NCBI GenBank assembly: GCA_039197065.1
Contig: JBCCUL010000003.1
Span: forward strand, 14,436-78,435
Direction of reading: 5' to 3'
DNA from: JANQPX01 sp039197065
GTDB taxonomy: Bacteria > Pseudomonadota > Alphaproteobacteria > Geminicoccales > Geminicoccaceae
DNA: 64,000 bases
Shown: positions 61,523-64,000 of the stretch, one piece after another
Layout of the letters: the number at the start of each line of letters is the position of its first letter
Position numbering within the stretch: position 1 is the stretch's first letter
The notes under the pieces: model-generated
The model's database searches: none
The model's input: only the letters and a program-made list of their open reading frames with translations
Told to the model about the DNA's origin: nothing
Position numbers and translations under genes: made by a program

Positions 61523-62110
61523 TCAAACGCCCGCGAACCTCATTGCAAAGTCACGTGCAGCTTGGCGGATGTCGGCGGCAAGGGCCTGATCGTCGATCGT
61601 CCGCGACAAAACCATGCCGCCGATGCAGAGAGCGGAAAGGGTAAGGCTGACCTGACGCCGTTCTTCGGCTTCCTTTGGGAGATTGTGCTCGAAAAGCCAT
61701 GCCATTGCGCGCAGAAGTGTCCGATAGGCTGCACGAACTTCGGGGGTGGCGCGGGCAACATCCGACGGCAGTGCGATCATCGGGCATTGCCCATCCAGGT
61801 CGCCGAGATGCTCAGGTGACAGATAGCTGTCGATCATGGCGCGTACCGTCTTTGGCCCACCATGTTCCGGGTCGACGCCCGCGTCATCACGCCATGTCTT
61901 GCCCCGGCCATTCAGAAAGCTCGCGACAGCCTCGGCATAGAGCTCGTCCTTATTACGGAAGTGATTGTAGAACCCGCCTCGCGTCAGCCCGACTTCCGCC
62001 ATGATGTCGTCAATGGAGACTTCGGCAAATCCCTTTCGATTAAAGAGGATACGTGCGCTCTCGACGATACGCTTTCTCACATCCGCTTTGTGTTCCGGGC
62101 TGTAGGGCAT
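61523..62110 (-). CDS. TetR/AcrR-family transcriptional regulator
   Basis: A 195-residue repressor. The N-terminal HTH (RIVESARILFNRKGFAEVSI, DIMAEVGLTRGGFYNHFRNK) is a classic TetR domain and the C-terminal ligand domain is variable. It is divergent from the GST gene with a 108-bp space containing a palindrome. It probably represses the GST/RibD-C/YCII group, and perhaps itself. Confidence 0.9.
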   Translation of the reverse strand: MPYSPEHKADVRKRIVESARILFNRKGFAEVSIDDIMAEVGLTRGGFYNHFRNKDELYAEAVASFLNGRGKTWRDDAGVDPEHGGPKTVRAMIDSYLSPEHLGDLDGQCPMIALPSDVARATPEVRAAYRTLLRAMAWLFEHNLPKEAEERRQVSLTLSALCIGGMVLSRTIDDQALAADIRQAARDFAMRFAGV

Positions 62111-62156
62111 GCTTTATCCTCAGTGGTTTCCATCCGAGCATAGGAAAATACCTAAA

Positions 62157-62172
62157 TATGTTCTTGAACATA
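62157..62172. promoter_or_regulatory. candidate TetR operator
   Basis: TATGTTC and GAACATA are perfect 7-bp inverted arms around TT. They lie in the divergent promoter region between the TetR-type gene and the GST gene, the expected place for a TetR-family operator. Confidence 0.5.
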
Positions 62173-62218
62173 AATAAGAGGCTGCCACGGTGCCATCGAC
62201 AACGGAAATCAGGAGCAC

Positions 62219-62835
62219 ATGATGAAACTCTATAACGGCTTGTCTCCCAATGTGCGCGAGTTGCCATTTTTCTTGCCGAGAAGGAGATCGAACTCCCAAC
62301 TCATGTGATTGACGTCATCAAAGGGCAAACACGAACAGAAGAATTCCTTAAAGTGAATTCCCTCGGTCAAGTCCCGGTTCTGGAACTCGATGACGGCCGC
62401 TATCTAGCGGAAAGCATCGCGATTTGCCGTTACCTGGAGCATCTGCACCCGGAACCTGCGTTGTTTGGCAGAACTCCCGAAGAGAGAGCCTTCATCGAAA
62501 TGTGGGCACGCCGAATAGAGCTTGGGATCTTTGGCGCCATTGGAGATGTCGCCCTGCATGAGTTCGAGTTCTGCAAAGATCGCGTTGATCAGAATGCCGG
62601 CTATGCGGCGTCAAGGCGGCACGATTTCCAGAAACAATTGCGATGGCTGGATAGTGAGCTGTCTGATGAACGGCCGTTCCTGGCCGGAGGAACGTTCTCG
62701 ATCGCCGACATCATCGGTATGTCGATGCTGATCATCGTCGATTTTGGCAGGTTCGACATCCCTGGTGAGTTGCGGCAGGTCAAGCGGTGGGAGGCAAGCG
62801 TAAGAGCAAGGCCGAGCTTTCCAAGACTGCCTTAG
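62219..62835 (+). pseudogene. glutathione S-transferase gene with a one-base deletion
   Basis: From ATG 62219 or 62222 the frame reads MKLYNGLSPNVRE, the expected GST start. It then shifts at about 62260. The next frame gives IFLAEKEIELPTHVIDVIKG and continues intact to 62835 with LGQVPVLELDDGRYLAESIA and PFLAGGTFSIADI. Inserting one base before TTGCCATT restores a full 205-residue GST. It is either a real frameshift or a sequencing error. AGGAG precedes the ATG. Confidence 0.8.
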
Positions 62836-62860
62836 CCAGACTTTGGTAACGGAGACCATT

Positions 62861-63439
62861 ATGAGAGACCTCGCCATCCTGACCTTCGTGACCCTCGATG
62901 GCGTCATGCAAGCACCAAGCATGCCGGACGAGGACCGGTCAAACGGCTTTCAATCCGGCGGCTGGGCCGCTCCTTATTGGGAGGAGGTCATGACCCAGGT
63001 GCAGCAAGAAGCGATGTCGGAGCCGTATGACATCCTGTTTGGCCGAAAGACCTATGAGCTTTTTGCGAGCCATTGGCCAAACGCAAAAGAGAGCCCGATC
63101 GCCGATATGATGAACGCGGCCAGGAAATATGTGGTCACGACCACATTGACCTCTCTCACTTGGAACAATTCATCCGCCATTGCGGGTGACATCGCCGGGG
63201 AGATTGGACGTCTGAAACGGCAGGGCGGTCCACTTCTACAGGTTCATGGCAGCTCGCAGCTCATCCAATCACTGCTGGCTCATGATCTGATCGATGAGTT
63301 TCGGCTCTGGACGTTCCCCGTGGTTACAGGCTCGGGCAAGCGCCTCTTCGCGCCGGATTGTCAACCGAGGAACCTAAAGCTCCTGAAATCGGCTGCCTGT
63401 CCCAACGGTGTTCAGATGAACATCTATCGGCGAGCATAG
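62861..63439 (+). CDS. dihydrofolate reductase-family (RibD C-terminal domain) protein
   Basis: About 192 residues. The segments ILTFVTLDGVMQAP, DILFGRKTYELFASHWP, KYVVTTTL and LQVHGSSQLIQSLLAHDLID are typical of the DHFR-like RibD-C family, NADPH-dependent reductases of unknown substrate. ATG 62861 with ACGGAG upstream is preferred over GTG 62843. It follows the GST gene by 25 bases, probably one operon. Confidence 0.85.
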   Translation: MRDLAILTFVTLDGVMQAPSMPDEDRSNGFQSGGWAAPYWEEVMTQVQQEAMSEPYDILFGRKTYELFASHWPNAKESPIADMMNAARKYVVTTTLTSLTWNNSSAIAGDIAGEIGRLKRQGGPLLQVHGSSQLIQSLLAHDLIDEFRLWTFPVVTGSGKRLFAPDCQPRNLKLLKSAACPNGVQMNIYRRA

Positions 63440-63525
63440 CGCCAGGTTCCAGCCACATAGGATTGTCTCGGCGGCACCGGCATGTCGTCCAGCCGCCATC
63501 AACAGATCGATATGGAGAAACGACC

Positions 63526-63843
63526 ATGACGAAATTCGCTTTCATCTATCGCGGTGGTAATCCCTTCAAGACACCGGAAGAAGGCAAAGCCCATATGACC
63601 AAATGGCGGGTCTGGCGCGATGGTTTGGGCAGTGCCTTTGTCTATCCGGGGATGCCTTTTTCTAACGCTGTCACAGTGGGTGCCGGGGGCGTCGACGAAG
63701 GCAGTGGCGAGGTTCCGCTCTCGGGTGTCAGTATTGTTGAAGCCAGCGATCTGGAAGCCGCTCAGAATATGGCAAAGGCCTGCCCGCATCTCGACATAGG
63801 CGGTGACATTATTGTGGCGCAGGGGATGGACATGGAAATGTGA
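63526..63843 (+). CDS. YCII-related protein
   Basis: A 105-residue small ferredoxin-like protein of the YCII family (KFAFIYRGGNPFKTPEEGKA, VSIVEASDLEAAQNMAKACP). Relatives may be small decarboxylase- or hydrolase-like enzymes. ATG 63526 with GGAG upstream; the frame is open further left but antisense-like. It follows the RibD-C gene and may share its transcript. Confidence 0.85.
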   Translation: MTKFAFIYRGGNPFKTPEEGKAHMTKWRVWRDGLGSAFVYPGMPFSNAVTVGAGGVDEGSGEVPLSGVSIVEASDLEAAQNMAKACPHLDIGGDIIVAQGMDMEM

Positions 63844-64000
63844 TCACGTCTGCTAGTCGCCTTGGTCGTTACGAAACGTTTGGATGTTTCTGATTTTTTG
63901 ACACTGCGGTGGTGATGGCGGTTTTTTTCCGATGCCCGCGGTTCTTTGCGATTCAGCCACTGTAAGGCCGTCAGATCGACGGTATCGGGCTGGTCTGACG

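Overview
The window looks like a chromosomal segment of an alphaproteobacterium, most likely of the Hyphomicrobiales (Rhizobiales). Evidence is the order hemC-hemD-mic60-like-hemY divergent from tsaD, the GC-rich coding sequence, a PhnM fragment and many alphaproteobacterial-type genes. The species cannot be named from this sequence alone.

Region 1 (1-31013) is ordinary chromosome. In order it holds: the start of phnM (running off the left edge), a PPOX-family protein, uvrA with a chorismate mutase directly downstream, a quinone-reductase-like enzyme, a minus-strand type I secretion cluster (two ABC half-transporters and an HlyD adaptor with ATGA overlaps), a DUF2332 protein, a Gly/Asp-rich secreted protein, an SDR/HAD pair, a lipoprotein hydrolase, an aminotransferase, a BepA-like M48 protease, a DsbA-like protein, a MAPEG protein, a DUF1638 protein with a convergent MFS transporter (the pair is bracketed by two copies of a palindromic repeat), and the tsaD / hemC-hemD-mic60-hemY block.

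Region 2 (31042-59154) is a 28.1 kb genomic island integrated in a tRNA-Thr(CGT) gene. A 68-bp direct repeat of the tRNA 3' half marks both ends, with one mismatch. A tyrosine recombinase gene lies at the right end but carries an in-frame TAA. Paired GGTAAGCA motifs sit inside each end. The island carries: (a) a two-gene unit of an unknown protein and a QueC-like PP-loop protein with a winged-helix-like C-terminus; (b) an unusual type III CRISPR-Cas locus with three short arrays sharing one leader, a Cas6, a Cap15-like membrane beta-domain protein, a Cas10 with GGDE and no HD domain, a double-RAMP protein and a triple-RAMP protein, and no cas1/cas2; (c) a replication module resembling a satellite or plasmid (AlpA-like HTH, CHC2/Toprim primase, ATPase and three small conserved proteins) in overlapping genes; (d) a four-gene restriction-modification-like cassette (DEAD/DEAH restriction helicase, PD-(D/E)XK nuclease broken by an in-frame TAA, adenine methyltransferase with an AT-rich target-recognition segment, and a RelE-fold/UvrD helicase fusion).

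Region 3 (59155-64000) is chromosome again: decayed remnants just outside the right attachment site, a Tat-lipoprotein tyrosinase with a partner protein, a TetR regulator divergent from a frameshifted glutathione S-transferase gene, a dihydrofolate-reductase-like RibD-C protein and a YCII protein.

The most novel material is the island's defence content. The CRISPR locus looks built for signalling rather than DNA cutting: Cas10 has a cyclase-type palm but no HD nuclease, and its operon neighbour is a two-TM beta-domain protein of the kind that senses cyclic nucleotides in CBASS. The QueC-like pair next to array 1 may be a second, separate defence system.
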